A DNA stretch of 12,847 bases from Rickettsiales bacterium (GTDB lineage: Bacteria; Pseudomonadota; Alphaproteobacteria; TMED127), in assembly GCA_002706585.1 (NCBI GenBank), contig PALU01000062.1, forward strand, positions 1 through 12,847, in the 5' to 3' direction. The notes beneath the pieces were generated by a model. That model made no database searches. It worked only from the letters and a program-made list of their open reading frames with translations, and was not told the DNA's origin. Shown piece by piece: positions 1 through 6,474 of the stretch. The position numbers were made by a program, and so were the translations under genes. Within the stretch, counting starts at the first letter, position 1. Every line of letters starts with the position of its first letter.

Positions 1-76
1 TATTTCTAGAAAACCAATATGAACTAATTAGCAGTATTGTAATTAAAATTATTATTATCCACGAACTTCTAGGCAT
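1..76 (-). CDS. Partial CDS, N-terminus of a membrane-anchored or secreted protein
   Basis: An ATG on the minus strand (complement of 74-76) lies 5 bases after the panD stop and opens a frame with no stop up to the window edge, giving 25 residues. The peptide begins MPRSSW, continues with an uninterrupted run of Ile, Leu and Thr, and then reads SSYWFSRN. A short polar/basic start followed by about 15 hydrophobic residues fits a signal anchor or uncleaved signal peptide. The spacer AAGAA between panD and the ATG could act as a weak ribosome binding site. The close spacing suggests co-transcription with panD. Only the membrane segment is visible, so the family cannot be named. It could still be a chance frame, because AT-rich DNA readily encodes Ile/Leu runs, but the position directly behind panD argues for a real gene. 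Confidence 0.5.
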   Translation of the reverse strand, partial: MPRSSWIIIILITILLISSYWFSRN

Positions 77-81
77 TTCTT

Positions 82-483
82 TTATATTGAAATAACATTA
101 TTTTTTCTTTGGATTGGTATTTTTGATTTAATAGTATCAATTATATTTGAGTTTTTTTTAAAATAGATAAGTTTTGGTTTATGTTTTGAAACTAAGGACT
201 CTTTGATTTGGGCGTAAGCGCAAATAATTACTAAATCATTCTTTTTTCCTTTAAAAGCTGCCGCCCCATTTAAGGTAATCACTCCAGTATTTTTTTCTGC
301 CTTTATTGCATAAGTACTAAATCTATTCCCGTTGTTTAAGTTGTAAATATGTATCATTTCATATTCATTAATACCAGATGCTTGCAGGATATTTGTATCA
401 ATCGCACAAGAACCTTCATAATCTAAATGTACGTCGGTGATGGTAGCTCTGTGAAGTTTTGATTTTAAAATATTAATTTTCAT
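82..483 (-). CDS. panD: Aspartate 1-decarboxylase proenzyme
   Basis: PanD decarboxylates L-aspartate to beta-alanine in the cytosol, feeding pantothenate and coenzyme A synthesis. The product is 133 residues (E. coli PanD is 126). The self-processing site YEGSCAID is intact, with Gly24-Ser25; family knowledge says this bond is cleaved and Ser25 becomes the pyruvoyl cofactor. Lys9, Tyr22, Arg54 and Tyr58 (within RFSTYAI) and the NGAAA segment match the conserved active-site surroundings. The frame extends upstream to an ATG at 525, but the ATG at 483 gives the family start (MKINILKSKLHR aligning with the E. coli MIRTMLQGKLHR) and numbering in register with E. coli, so I chose it. The preceding AAGAA is only a weak ribosome binding site. 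The gene is divergent from the helicase gene and is followed after 5 bases by a partial membrane-protein gene. Confidence 0.96.
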   Translation of the reverse strand: MKINILKSKLHRATITDVHLDYEGSCAIDTNILQASGINEYEMIHIYNLNNGNRFSTYAIKAEKNTGVITLNGAAAFKGKKNDLVIICAYAQIKESLVSKHKPKLIYFKKNSNIIDTIKSKIPIQRKNNVISI

Positions 484-532
484 TTTTCTTATACTAAAAA
501 CATAATGATCATAGATAATCAACAAAAAATAT

Positions 533-540
533 ATTATAAT
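533..540. promoter_or_regulatory. Possible bidirectional -10 element between panD and the helicase gene
   Basis: The 8-base palindrome ATTATAAT contains TATAAT on both strands. Read rightward, its box (535-540) ends 9 bases before the helicase ATG at 550, so a transcript would have almost no leader. Read leftward, it lies about 50 bases before the panD ATG at 483, a normal leader length. I see no convincing -35 hexamer in either direction, and such boxes occur by chance in AT-rich DNA, so this is a candidate only. Confidence 0.35.
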
Positions 541-549
541 GTAGCGTTT

Positions 550-2367
550 ATGAAATTACGCAAATGGCAACAAAAAGTTATTGATGAATTTCCTGATATT
601 GTAAAAAATTACAGGAAATTTATTTTAAAGGCTCCAACAGGGGCTGGAAAAACGGTTTTAGCAAGTGAAATTATTAATTCATTTTACAGTAAAAAAAAAA
701 TAGTTGTTTTGTGTCACAGATTGGTACTTTTAGAGCAACTTGAAAGAGGTTTATCTACAGATCATAAAGTAAAAAAATTAGGATTATCTGAAGAGGGTAA
801 ACCCTTCGATAACTATGATGTTTTAATTTCTACAAATCTAAGATCAAGAGATTTTTTGATGCGAGCAATTAAAGATTGTGATCTATTAATTATTGATGAA
901 GCCCATAGAGTATCGCCAAACGGCCAGGCCTATAAGGAACTTTTAGATCAATTTGATAAGAATGCACCAGCAACCTCTAAACTTTTAGGTCTTACTGCAT
1001 CACCTGAGAGAAGGACTGGTGATCAAAAAGATCAGTTAGGCCTCGCTTTTGATGCTATAATTGATTGCGCAGATATAGAAGAGTTAATAGAAGAAAAAGT
1101 CTTAGTTCCAGCAGATTATTTTTCATTTTTTATACATGATCTCGAACTAGAAAAAATGGATATTTCAACAGGAGATTTTCCAGTTGAGCAATTATCTAAT
1201 GCTATCATAAAATCTTCTATGATTGATTATGCATGTAAAATATATGAGGAACAAAAAGGAAAGATAAAAAAAAACCCAATTTCTGCTTGGTTTTGTCCAG
1301 ATGTTCTGGTTGCAGAAGAAACCAAGAGAAAAATTATGAATTATAATCTTAAAGTAGAATTAATTACTGCAAAGACTCCATTAAAAGAAAGAATGAAAAT
1401 ACTTGAAAAACATGAAAAAGGAGAGTTGGAATGTTTAATATCAGTTGGAGTATTATCGGAGGGCTGGGATAATCCAAATTGCAATATTATTGTTCATCTT
1501 AGGCCTACTTTATCAAAAGTTTTTTGGGGACAATCAGTTGGAAGAGGATTAAGATCTGCAAATGAAAAGTCAAAATGTGTTGTTATTGATGTAAGTTCTA
1601 ATTTTACTACTTTTGGACCAGTTGAAAAGCTCACTTGGAAACTTTGGAATCATCGTAAATCATACTTAGAATTTAAAAATAGGTTTAATTGGATTAGTAA
1701 GCAACAATTTGTAGAAGATAGAGATTATACCTATTTATTATGCGAGGGTTTAAATGAAGATGGTAAACGTTGCTCTTTAGTTTATAAAAAAAAACTGCTT
1801 TCGGATGAAGCTTGTCCAGTTTGTAAATCATATGCATCAACAGACTTATATAAAGATAATAAAATTGATAAACCTAAAAATGATAATAGTCTACACAAAG
1901 TATTTTTTGAAAGAGTTCCGAAGATTTTTTCCGATATGAATATTTCTATATGGAAGAATATGGAAAGTTCTGCTTGGCGTGATGCTAATATTTACGAAAA
2001 ACTATTTCTATCTTTTTGTTTAGCTTTTGATTATGTATCCGGCGAATCGACTAATAATGAAAATGAATTTTGGAATTTAACACTTCAAGCTGAAAAGAAA
2101 GTCAGGCAATTCCTTTTTGATAGAGAAATTACAATACCGCAACAAGAAGAGTTTATTTTTACAAATTTAAGTGATGGATTAAGTAAAGGAAGGGTTATTA
2201 GACCAGTTCAAACAAATTATGGAGTATCATTATGTGGAGAAAACTTCAGCAAAAATCCAAGTGATGTGAATGAAAGAAAATTTCAAAAAGCTTTACAAGT
2301 TATTGAAAGGATAGCAGCAATGGGTGTTACTAACACAGAAGAACTACCTTATTATAAAATTAATTAA
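550..2367 (+). CDS. DEAD/DEAH-box superfamily 2 helicase with zinc-ribbon-like insert
   Basis: This is a 605-residue ATP-dependent nucleic-acid helicase or translocase of the SSL2/RecQ-like SF2 type. Visible motifs are LRKWQQ (3-8, Q-motif position), Walker A APTGAGKT (28-35), DEAH (116-119), motif III TASP (149-152) and motif VI QSVGRGLR (328-335, arginine finger). After the second RecA-like domain come four cysteines (398, 408, and CPVC at 422-425) that look like a zinc ribbon, then about 180 residues I cannot assign. An in-frame ATG at 505 would add 15 residues; I prefer 550 because homologous helicases begin just before the LRxWQ motif, though neither start has a Shine-Dalgarno sequence. 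The gene stands alone between panD and an oppositely oriented operon, overlapping the latter's last gene by 8 bases. Repair or foreign-DNA defence are both possible; no partner nuclease or methylase is present. Confidence 0.88.
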   Translation: MKLRKWQQKVIDEFPDIVKNYRKFILKAPTGAGKTVLASEIINSFYSKKKIVVLCHRLVLLEQLERGLSTDHKVKKLGLSEEGKPFDNYDVLISTNLRSRDFLMRAIKDCDLLIIDEAHRVSPNGQAYKELLDQFDKNAPATSKLLGLTASPERRTGDQKDQLGLAFDAIIDCADIEELIEEKVLVPADYFSFFIHDLELEKMDISTGDFPVEQLSNAIIKSSMIDYACKIYEEQKGKIKKNPISAWFCPDVLVAEETKRKIMNYNLKVELITAKTPLKERMKILEKHEKGELECLISVGVLSEGWDNPNCNIIVHLRPTLSKVFWGQSVGRGLRSANEKSKCVVIDVSSNFTTFGPVEKLTWKLWNHRKSYLEFKNRFNWISKQQFVEDRDYTYLLCEGLNEDGKRCSLVYKKKLLSDEACPVCKSYASTDLYKDNKIDKPKNDNSLHKVFFERVPKIFSDMNISIWKNMESSAWRDANIYEKLFLSFCLAFDYVSGESTNNENEFWNLTLQAEKKVRQFLFDREITIPQQEEFIFTNLSDGLSKGRVIRPVQTNYGVSLCGENFSKNPSDVNERKFQKALQVIERIAAMGVTNTEELPYYKIN

Positions 2368-2668
2368 GAAACTTTTTGTCAGGCTTGTAAATGCAAATTA
2401 AATAAACACCAGAATTTCTTTTGTGTACAATATTTACTTCTTCTTTGGATATAATAGTGTCTTTTAGACTGCATAAGTTAACAATTAATTTTTCTGTTCT
2501 TATCTTAATATCGTAAGTAATATATAACTTATCACCCTCGTCACAAATTTTTAGCTTTTCCTTTAAATTCTTAAGATTTTTTATGTTTGATAGTTCACAA
2601 ACTTTGCTTGAAACATCATTGGAGAATAAGAGAAATATAATTACAAAAAAAAAAATTATTTTTGTCAT
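2360..2668 (-). CDS. Small secreted four-cysteine protein of unknown function
   Basis: The frame encodes 102 residues. It begins MTKIIFFFVIIFLLFS, a typical signal peptide with probable cleavage near VSS-K (residue 21), so the product is likely periplasmic. The mature part of about 80 residues has cysteines at 24, 42, 66 and 92, enough for two disulfides, and ends in a lysine-rich tail. The start is set by a TGA/ATG overlap: its ATG (2666-2668) shares bases with the TGA that ends the upstream acetolactate-synthase-like gene, a classical coupled junction. An upstream in-frame ATG at 2818 would lie deep inside that gene and destroy the signal peptide, so I reject it. An 11-base T run on the coding strand encodes the Phe-Phe-Phe of the signal peptide. 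The 3' end overlaps the convergent helicase gene by 8 bases. I do not recognise the family. Confidence 0.72.
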   Translation of the reverse strand: MTKIIFFFVIIFLLFSNDVSSKVCELSNIKNLKNLKEKLKICDEGDKLYITYDIKIRTEKLIVNLCSLKDTIISKEEVNIVHKRNSGVYLICIYKPDKKFLN

Positions 2669-4332
2669 AAAACTTGTGAAACTTTTCCTAAATGTTTTGT
2701 TAATCTCATATTTTCTGAATAATCTACCGGAACACCAATTATTGCTGGTCCTTTTTGCAAGAATGCTTCTTCTAAAGCAGGCAAGAATTCTTCTGCAGAA
2801 TTGATTTGTGTGCCCCACATATTTAGAGATTTTGCAAGTGTACCAAAGTCTGGATTATCAAACGTTAAATTTGAATGATCTCCATCAAATTGAATTTGCT
2901 GTTTCCATTTTATTAAACCATACTCACCATCGAGCCAAACAACAGCAACAATGTTAATTTTTTCTCTTACAGCAGTTTCAAGGTCTTGAACATTCATAAA
3001 AAATCCAGCATCACCATTAATTGATAAAACTTTTCTTTCGGGAAATACCATTTTGGCACCCATTGAACCAGGTAAAGCGAAACCCATTGTACAAAATCCG
3101 TTAGAAATTAAGCATGTATTAGGTTCAGTACAGTTATATTCCCTCGCAACCCACATTTTATGCGCTCCAACATCAGATAGAACAATGTCATTCCCTTTCA
3201 TTACCTTTCTTACATCAGATAGAACCCTCTGAGGCTTCATTGGAAACGAATCATCATCATTATCCTGATTTAAATGGTTTAGCATAGTTGTACGTGCTTT
3301 CATTCTTGATTTTATATCAAAAAATGGTAAGTTATCTTGCCCAATTTTTTCAATTAAAGCATTATTTAGTTGATAAAGAGCTCCGGCTAAATCTGCAATA
3401 ATTTCAACGTTTGGTAAGTAGTTTCTATCTACCTCAGCAGGTGTATAGTCAATATGAATTACATTCTTTTGACCTTTTTCAATTCTGTTCCATGCAGAGG
3501 GACTGTATTCAACAAGGTCATAACCAATTGCAATTACTAAATCAGATTCGTCTATTGCAAGGTTGTTGTAGTCACCACTACCTAAACCAATTGTAAATAG
3601 ACTATGTTCATCGTCTGATGAAACTGAACCTTTACCCATAAAAGTATTAATTACTCCAACCCCTAGATTTTTTACTAATGTCCTCATTCGATGAGAAGCT
3701 CTTTTTCTTATTGTTCCATTTCCAGCTAATATTATAGGGTTTTTTGCTTTAATTATTAAGTCAATGGCTTCATTAATAGCTCTGTAGTCTGCAGCTGGTC
3801 TTCTAATAAGAGTTGGTTTAATTGGTTTTTCTTCTATTTCTTCCTTTGCAACATCTTCAGGTAATTCTATTACTGTTACGCCTGGTTTTTCGGTCTCAGC
3901 AACCTTAAATGCCTTTCTAACAACTTCAGTCACATTTTTTGCAGAAAGAATTGTCTGAGCCCATTTTGATATTGGGGCAACCATGCTAATTGAGTCCATT
4001 ATTTGGTGACTTTCTTTATGTAATCTTTCAGTAGATCCTTGTCCAATTATTGCAACTACCGGAGCTCTATCCATATTAGCATCAGCTAAACCTGTCATTA
4101 AATTTGTTACTCCTGGACCTAGTGTAGCTAGGCAAACACCTGCTTTTCCAGTTAATCTACCGTAAACATCTGCCATAAACGCTGCTGCTTGTTCGTGTCT
4201 ACATAAAACAAACTCAATTTTACTTTTTTTAAGAGAAATCATTAAATCTGCATTTTCCTCGCCTGGGATTCCAAAAATTTTTGTTACACCCTCTGCTTCT
4301 AGACATTTTACAAATAAATCAGACGCTTTCAT
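2665..4332 (-). CDS. Acetolactate synthase-like thiamine-diphosphate enzyme, catabolic (AlsS-like) type
   Basis: The 555-residue protein has the three-domain plan of ThDP-dependent decarboxylases/carboligases. The N-terminal PYR domain carries FGIPGEEN (20-27) and the cofactor-activating Glu47 in RHEQAAAFM, followed by GRLTGKAGVCLATLGPG. The central domain spans roughly residues 190-330. The C-terminal PP domain has the metal/diphosphate motif GDAGFF (440-445) with Asp468 in WLDGEYG. The ending GPAIIGVPVDYSENMRL closely resembles my recollection of Bacillus AlsS, which makes acetolactate from two pyruvates without FAD or a regulatory subunit. No ilvN-like or acetolactate decarboxylase gene is nearby, against a standard valine-synthesis or acetoin role. 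A strong AGGAG precedes the ATG. It follows the aldehyde dehydrogenase gene after 15 bases and is coupled to the small secreted-protein gene. The ThDP fold is secure; the exact substrate is not. Confidence 0.88.
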   Translation of the reverse strand: MKASDLFVKCLEAEGVTKIFGIPGEENADLMISLKKSKIEFVLCRHEQAAAFMADVYGRLTGKAGVCLATLGPGVTNLMTGLADANMDRAPVVAIIGQGSTERLHKESHQIMDSISMVAPISKWAQTILSAKNVTEVVRKAFKVAETEKPGVTVIELPEDVAKEEIEEKPIKPTLIRRPAADYRAINEAIDLIIKAKNPIILAGNGTIRKRASHRMRTLVKNLGVGVINTFMGKGSVSSDDEHSLFTIGLGSGDYNNLAIDESDLVIAIGYDLVEYSPSAWNRIEKGQKNVIHIDYTPAEVDRNYLPNVEIIADLAGALYQLNNALIEKIGQDNLPFFDIKSRMKARTTMLNHLNQDNDDDSFPMKPQRVLSDVRKVMKGNDIVLSDVGAHKMWVAREYNCTEPNTCLISNGFCTMGFALPGSMGAKMVFPERKVLSINGDAGFFMNVQDLETAVREKINIVAVVWLDGEYGLIKWKQQIQFDGDHSNLTFDNPDFGTLAKSLNMWGTQINSAEEFLPALEEAFLQKGPAIIGVPVDYSENMRLTKHLGKVSQVL

Positions 4333-4337
4333 TTATA

Positions 4338-4342
4338 CTCCT
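4338..4342 (-). promoter_or_regulatory. Strong Shine-Dalgarno site of the acetolactate-synthase-like gene
   Basis: AGGAG on the minus strand lies 5 bases before the ATG at 4332 and fixes that start. It sits in the 15-base gap after the aldehyde dehydrogenase stop. Most other genes here lack a comparable site, suggesting that this reading frame is translated efficiently even though it is second in its operon. Confidence 0.75.
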
Positions 4343-4347
4343 TTTTT

Positions 4348-5727
4348 TTATTTTCTTAAGACTAACATTTTATCAATTTGCATATCTTCAATTGTATATT
4401 TTATACCACCAACACCATAACCTGAATGTTTAAGACCTGCAAAAGGCATCCAGTCAACTCTGAATGCTGTGTGATCATTATGAAAAACAGCAGAAGCATT
4501 AATTTTTTCATAAAAGTTTAAAACCTCTTTCACTTCATTTGAAAAGATTGATGCTTGAAAAGAAACTTCTGTCAAATTTGCTTGTTCAATTGCTTCACTT
4601 ATATTCTCATATGTGTAAATACAAACAACAGGCCCAAAAACTTCTTTTTTGGAAATTTTATCATCTTTTTTTGGATTAACTAATATTGTCTTATCATATA
4701 CTGTATCCGAAATTTTTCGACCACCAGAAATAAGTTCTGCACCATTATTTACTGCTTCATCAACCCAACTTTCAACTCTATCAACTTCACTTGGTCTGAT
4801 TAATGGACCAACATCAGTTTCATTATGAAGAGGGTCTCCAACTTTAAACTTTTTCAATTCTTCAACAAATATTTTTAAAAAATCGTTAAAAATTTTTTTG
4901 TGAAGAAAAATTCTTTGGACTGATACACAAACTTGACCCGAATGGTAAAAACCTCCTCGAATCAGTAATTTAGAGGACATTTCTAAATCAGCGCTTTGGC
5001 TTACAAATGATGGTGCCATTCCACCATGTTCTAATGCGCAACGAGTGCCGGGTGATAACTTTGATCTCAACATCCAACCAACTTTTGCAGATCCTATAAA
5101 ACTTAAAAAATCAATTCTGCTATCTGAAACTAATTTTGATGCTAAATCTAAATTTTCAGGCATAACAAAATAACATTTGTCTTTAGGCAATCCCGATTCA
5201 TAAAGCATCTCTATAATCTTTAAGCAAGACAGCGGGGTATCTTCCGATGGTTTAACTATAACTGGACACCCAGCAGCTATTGCTGGTATTACTTGATGAA
5301 TAATTAAATTAAATGGATGATTGAATGCACTAATTGCCAAAACCACACCAATTGGTTCTTTTTGAGTAAAAGCAATCCTGTTTTCCGATGCTTTATTAAT
5401 ATTCATTGGAATTACGCTTCCGGATTCATTTTTTATTAATTCAATAGCAGTTTTAACACCTTCCGCTCCTCTTTCTATTTCGATTATTGAATCTTTAATG
5501 GGCTTACCTCCTTCAGAAGAAGCTAACTTAGCTAGATCAATAATGTTAGAAGAAACAATTTTGAAAAAATTTTCAAGAACATCAATTCTTTTAATTAGAT
5601 TAAAATCTAATCCTTTTTTTAGAGAATTTTTATTTGCGGATTCTAGAATTACCTCTAAATCATTGGGTGTATGAAATTCAATTTCTTGGATTAGCTTTTG
5701 ATTCCAAGGAGTCTTAACTTTTAACAT
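4348..5727 (-). CDS. NAD(P)-dependent aldehyde dehydrogenase family protein
   Basis: This cytosolic enzyme oxidises an aldehyde to the acid or acyl product. The 459-residue product has the full catalytic set: oxyanion Asn136 in AFNHPFNL, nucleotide-binding Lys159 and Glu162 in VKPSEDTP, the FIGSAKVG loop (210-217), general-base Glu233 in ALEHGGMAP and nucleophile Cys267 in SGQVCVSVQR. The later KKEVFGPVV motif is also present. The FNHP motif, rather than PWNFP, and the short length resemble the glyceraldehyde-3-phosphate/lactaldehyde dehydrogenase side of the family. The family usually has LGG after the catalytic Glu; here it is HGG. Substrate cannot be decided. It is the first gene of a minus-strand operon with the acetolactate-synthase-like gene, so the two probably act on connected C2-C4 carbonyl compounds. 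It is divergent from yajQ, and no clear Shine-Dalgarno site precedes the start. Confidence 0.92.
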   Translation of the reverse strand: MLKVKTPWNQKLIQEIEFHTPNDLEVILESANKNSLKKGLDFNLIKRIDVLENFFKIVSSNIIDLAKLASSEGGKPIKDSIIEIERGAEGVKTAIELIKNESGSVIPMNINKASENRIAFTQKEPIGVVLAISAFNHPFNLIIHQVIPAIAAGCPVIVKPSEDTPLSCLKIIEMLYESGLPKDKCYFVMPENLDLASKLVSDSRIDFLSFIGSAKVGWMLRSKLSPGTRCALEHGGMAPSFVSQSADLEMSSKLLIRGGFYHSGQVCVSVQRIFLHKKIFNDFLKIFVEELKKFKVGDPLHNETDVGPLIRPSEVDRVESWVDEAVNNGAELISGGRKISDTVYDKTILVNPKKDDKISKKEVFGPVVCIYTYENISEAIEQANLTEVSFQASIFSNEVKEVLNFYEKINASAVFHNDHTAFRVDWMPFAGLKHSGYGVGGIKYTIEDMQIDKMLVLRK

Positions 5728-5765
5728 ATAGAAAATATTTCAATCATTATTTTTGAATTTAATTC

Positions 5766-5771
5766 TATAAT
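5766..5771 (+). promoter_or_regulatory. Candidate -10 box for yajQ
   Basis: TATAAT lies 39 bases before the yajQ ATG in the 83-base divergent gap between the aldehyde dehydrogenase gene and yajQ. It would give a leader of about 30 bases. No good -35 hexamer is visible at the expected spacing, so support is limited to the perfect -10 match and its position. Confidence 0.35.
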
Positions 5772-5810
5772 AAGGTATGTTAATTTCAACTAATTACATT
5801 ATTAAGACGT

Positions 5811-6296
5811 ATGCCCTCATTTGATATAGTTTCAAAAACAGATTTAGCTGAAGTAGATAATGCCATAAACGGAGCAATGAGAGAAATTTCCTCACGATAT
5901 GATTTCAAGAATAGTCAATCTAACATTAAAAGAGAGGATGATGAAATCCATCTCGTAGCTGAAGATAATTATAAAATTGAACAATTACAACAAATCTTTA
6001 GAACTCACTGTGTGAAAAGAAAATTAGCAACTGGTGCATTTGAATTTTCAAAAATTGAAGATGCAAGAGGGGGCCTTTTAAAGCAATTTTCAAAGATTAT
6101 ACAAGGGATAGAAAAAGAAATTAGTCAACTGATTAATAAAACACTTAAATCTACAAAGTTGAAAGTTCAAGTAGCAATTAGAGGTGATGAAGTAAGAGTA
6201 TCAGGAAATAAAAGAGATAACCTTCAAGAGGCTATTCAGGTCATCAAGGACCTTGATATTAAACAACCTCTTCAGTATATAAATTTTAGGGACTGA
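5811..6296 (+). CDS. yajQ: YajQ family nucleotide-binding protein (UPF0234)
   Basis: The 161-residue product matches the whole YajQ family: it opens with MPSFDIVSKTDLAEVDNAI, continues with SRYDFKNS (28-35), and ends with the hallmark QPLQYINFRD. The family has two ferredoxin-like halves and binds nucleotides; a Xanthomonas member has been described as a cyclic-di-GMP-responsive transcriptional co-regulator, but the role in most bacteria is unsettled. Length and both termini are as expected, so start and end are secure. The upstream AAGAC is a poor ribosome binding site. The gene is divergent from the aldehyde dehydrogenase operon and is followed after 28 bases by a 49-residue ORF on the same strand. 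Confidence 0.96.
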   Translation: MPSFDIVSKTDLAEVDNAINGAMREISSRYDFKNSQSNIKREDDEIHLVAEDNYKIEQLQQIFRTHCVKRKLATGAFEFSKIEDARGGLLKQFSKIIQGIEKEISQLINKTLKSTKLKVQVAIRGDEVRVSGNKRDNLQEAIQVIKDLDIKQPLQYINFRD

Positions 6297-6324
6297 TTGG
6301 CATAAATATTTCATAAGAAACACT

Positions 6325-6474
6325 ATGAAAAAACAAAATGATAAAATAAAAAAAATGTTGGGTGACGGCTCTAATACTTTTGTAGATAAGTTAGCATCTA
6401 TTAAATACATAACAAAAAAAGATTCAAAATTTTTATCTTCAGTTGTTTCCAGCGTTTTAAAGAAAAAAAAATAA
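6325..6474 (+). CDS. Putative small basic protein, 49 residues
   Basis: An ATG at 6325 opens a 49-codon frame ending in TAA at 6472-6474. The product has 14 lysines, including a C-terminal KKKK, and no cysteine, tryptophan or proline. The central stretch GDGSNTFVDKLASIKY and the later KFLSSVVSSVLKK look like two amphipathic helices flanked by lysine clusters, which would suit nucleic-acid, ribosome or membrane-surface contact. AAGAA nine bases upstream could be a weak ribosome binding site. The frame fills the gap between yajQ and the convergent methyltransferase gene almost exactly, its stop directly abutting the other gene's stop; such close packing supports a real gene. Against it, lysine-rich frames arise easily in A-rich DNA. 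I know no homologue. Confidence 0.45.
   Translation: MKKQNDKIKKMLGDGSNTFVDKLASIKYITKKDSKFLSSVVSSVLKKKK

Noticed and set aside
484..525. Upstream ATG at 525 for panD
   Set aside because: It adds 14 residues before the conserved PanD start and shifts the cleavage site away from the Gly24-Ser25 position.
505..549. Fifteen-codon N-terminal extension of the helicase from the ATG at 505
   Set aside because: It would place the TATAAT-like box inside the gene, has no ribosome binding site, and adds residues before the usual LRxWQ start; kept only as an alternative.
550..2367. Helicase as part of a restriction, CRISPR or BREX-like defence island
   Set aside because: No nuclease, methylase, toxin or repeat array is adjacent; the neighbours are panD and metabolic genes.
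2669..2818. N-terminal extension of the small secreted protein inside the acetolactate-synthase-like gene
   Set aside because: It is an out-of-frame shadow of that gene and would bury the signal peptide; the TGA/ATG overlap gives a better start.
3411..3596. 61-codon plus-strand frame opposite the ThDP enzyme gene
   Set aside because: Gln/Leu/His-rich composition is typical of an antisense shadow, and the minus-strand gene is well supported by motifs.
2665..4332. Sulfoacetaldehyde acetyltransferase or biosynthetic IlvB assignment
   Set aside because: The C-terminal VPVDYSEN motif and lack of an ilvN neighbour favour the AlsS-like type, although the substrate remains open.
6201..6410. 69-codon minus-strand frame across the end of yajQ
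   Set aside because: It overlaps the conserved yajQ terminus and the lysine-rich small ORF and shows no signal or motif; considered a shadow.
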